Origin: Saccharopolyspora_C sp047200635
GTDB lineage: Bacteria; Actinomycetota; Actinomycetes; Mycobacteriales; Pseudonocardiaceae
Direction of reading: 5' to 3'
Length of the DNA: 64,000 bases
Assembly: GCF_047200635.1 (NCBI RefSeq)
Contig: NZ_JBJZOI010000001.1
Coordinates: 124,001 to 188,000, forward strand
Shown: positions 63,129-64,000 of the stretch, piece after piece
How positions within the stretch are numbered: the stretch's first letter is position 1
Layout of the letters: each line of letters starts with the position of its first letter
Notes under the pieces: generated by a model
Seen by the model: only the letters and a program-made list of their open reading frames with translations
Databases searched by the model: none
What the model was told of the DNA's origin: nothing
Made by a program: the position numbers and the translations under genes

Positions 63129-64000
63129 TCACGCGCTGCGGGCGCGGCGGGCGACGGCCAGGTACACGTCGTCCAGCGTGGGCTCGCCGAAGGCCAGCTC
63201 GGCGGCCTCGATGCCGTGCTCGTCGAGCACCCGGATCACCGCGGCCGTGTCCCGCGAGGCGTCGATGGGCGTGATCAGGGCCGTCCCGTCCTGGCCGAGG
63301 GAGGGGTCGAAACCCGCGCCCCGCAGGGCGTCCTGGCCGAGCCGGGCGTCGGAGCCGGGTTCGAGCACCACGGTCACGGTGCGCTGGCCGACCTGGGCCT
63401 TGAGCTCCTCGGCCGGGCCGGCGGCGACCACCCGGCCGGCGGAGAGCACGGCGATCGAGTCCGCCAGCCGGTCGGCCTCCTCGAGGTACTGGGTGGTGAG
63501 CAGCACCGTGGTCCCGTCGGCGACCAGCGCCTCCACGATGTCCCACATGGCCATCCGGCTGGACGGGTCGAGGCCGGTGGTCGGCTCGTCCAGGAAGATC
63601 ACTTCGGGGTTGCCGACGAGGCTGGCGGCGAGGTCCAGCCGCCGCCGCATCCCGCCGGAGTAGGTGGCGGCCCGCCGCCCGGCGGCACCGGTGAGGTCGA
63701 AGGCCTCCAGCAGCTCGCGGGCGCGCCTGCGGGCCCGCGACCCGTCCGCGCCGAGCAGCCGCGCCAGCATCACCAGGTTGTCCCGGCCGCTCATCTGCTC
63801 GTCCACCGAGGCGAACTGGCCGGTGAGCCCGATGCGCTTGCGGACCTCCTTGGGGTGGGCGGCGACGTCGAAGCCCGCCACCCGGGCGGTGCCGGTGCTC
63901 GCGGGCAGCATCGCGGTCAGGACGTTCACCAGCGTCGTCTTGCCCGCGCCGTTGTGCCCGAGCAGCCCCAGCACGGAGCCCCTCGGCACGGTGAGCGTCA
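63129..64000 (-). CDS. ABC transporter ATP-binding protein, DrrA-like, 5' end cut by window
   Basis: The frame stays open to the right edge, so a short N-terminal part is missing; the codon at 63989 is an internal Val in LTVPRGSVLGLLG. Walker A GHNGAGKTT, signature YSGGMRRRLDLA, Walker B VIFLDEPTTGLDP, and a switch loop TTQYLEEAD with Gln in place of His, as in DrrA. A C-terminal GEPTLDDVYLA motif marks the DrrA regulatory tail. It energises the permease encoded 28 bases downstream, and the two genes form an operon. The substrate is unknown; export of a hydrophobic natural product is typical for the family. Confidence 0.93.
   Translation of the reverse strand, partial: TLTVPRGSVLGLLGHNGAGKTTLVNVLTAMLPASTGTARVAGFDVAAHPKEVRKRIGLTGQFASVDEQMSGRDNLVMLARLLGADGSRARRRARELLEAFDLTGAAGRRAATYSGGMRRRLDLAASLVGNPEVIFLDEPTTGLDPSSRMAMWDIVEALVADGTTVLLTTQYLEEADRLADSIAVLSAGRVVAAGPAEELKAQVGQRTVTVVLEPGSDARLGQDALRGAGFDPSLGQDGTALITPIDASRDTAAVIRVLDEHGIEAAELAFGEPTLDDVYLAVARRARSA

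Noticed and set aside
60437..63274. Long plus-strand frame running from the last PKS module across the pseudogenes and antisense to the permease
   Set aside because: It shadows the PKS on one side and is antisense to a clear ABC-2 permease on the other; composition is low-complexity.

Overview
This window carries most of a modular type I polyketide synthase (PKS) gene cluster from a high-GC actinomycete. Codons end almost always in G or C, ribosome-binding sites are of the AGGAGG type, and the gene set is actinomycete-like. The genus cannot be told from the sequence. Gene content, order and strand match the core of the nystatin/amphotericin polyene macrolide clusters: I-J-K-L, then M-N-DII-DI on the opposite strand, then A-B-C. 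I read it as a mycosamine-bearing polyene macrolide cluster with a shortened PKS.

Layout. 2-11041 (+): 3' part of an NysI-like PKS, holding the end of one module (X) and two whole modules (Y, Z); the Y ketoreductase is dead. 11069-17542 (+): NysJ-like PKS reduced to one fully reducing module (KS-AT-DH-ER-KR-ACP). 17627-22888 (+): NysK-like final module with thioesterase. 22949-24136 (+): NysL-like cytochrome P450. 24137-24550: intergenic, with a strong terminator hairpin. 24551-28428 (-): operon of glycosyltransferase, aminotransferase, second P450 and ferredoxin (read DI-DII-N-M). 28429-28661: divergent promoter region with two PAS-LuxR-type half-sites. 28662-31808 (+): loading module with a Ser-KS. 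31856-41173 (+): modules 1 and 2, both methylmalonyl-type. 41190-61739 (+): modules 3-6, all KS-AT-DH-KR-ACP. 61740-62269: remains of a TetR gene and a short-chain dehydrogenase gene. 62270-64000 (-): DrrAB-type ABC exporter, its ATPase cut by the window end.

How the genes work together (inference from family knowledge). The loading module decarboxylates malonyl to an acetyl starter. Modules 1-2 add two methyl-branched hydroxylated units. Modules 3-6 set four conjugated double bonds. An NysI-like PKS, mostly left of the window, adds the polyol and a keto group that can close a hemiketal. The J-like module adds a saturated unit, and the K-like module completes and cyclises the chain. The N-type P450 with ferredoxin would oxidise a methyl branch to a carboxyl, the L-type P450 would hydroxylate the polyol, and aminotransferase plus glycosyltransferase would make and attach mycosamine. 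If only two modules lie between module 6 and X, the product is a 28-membered tetraene with a nystatin-like dimethyl end and a short natamycin/rimocidin-like polyol. More double bonds encoded left of the window cannot be excluded.

GDP-mannose dehydratase, pathway regulators and the left half of the I-like PKS are not in the window. Long reading frames antisense to the PKS genes are by-products of GC bias and are not annotated.
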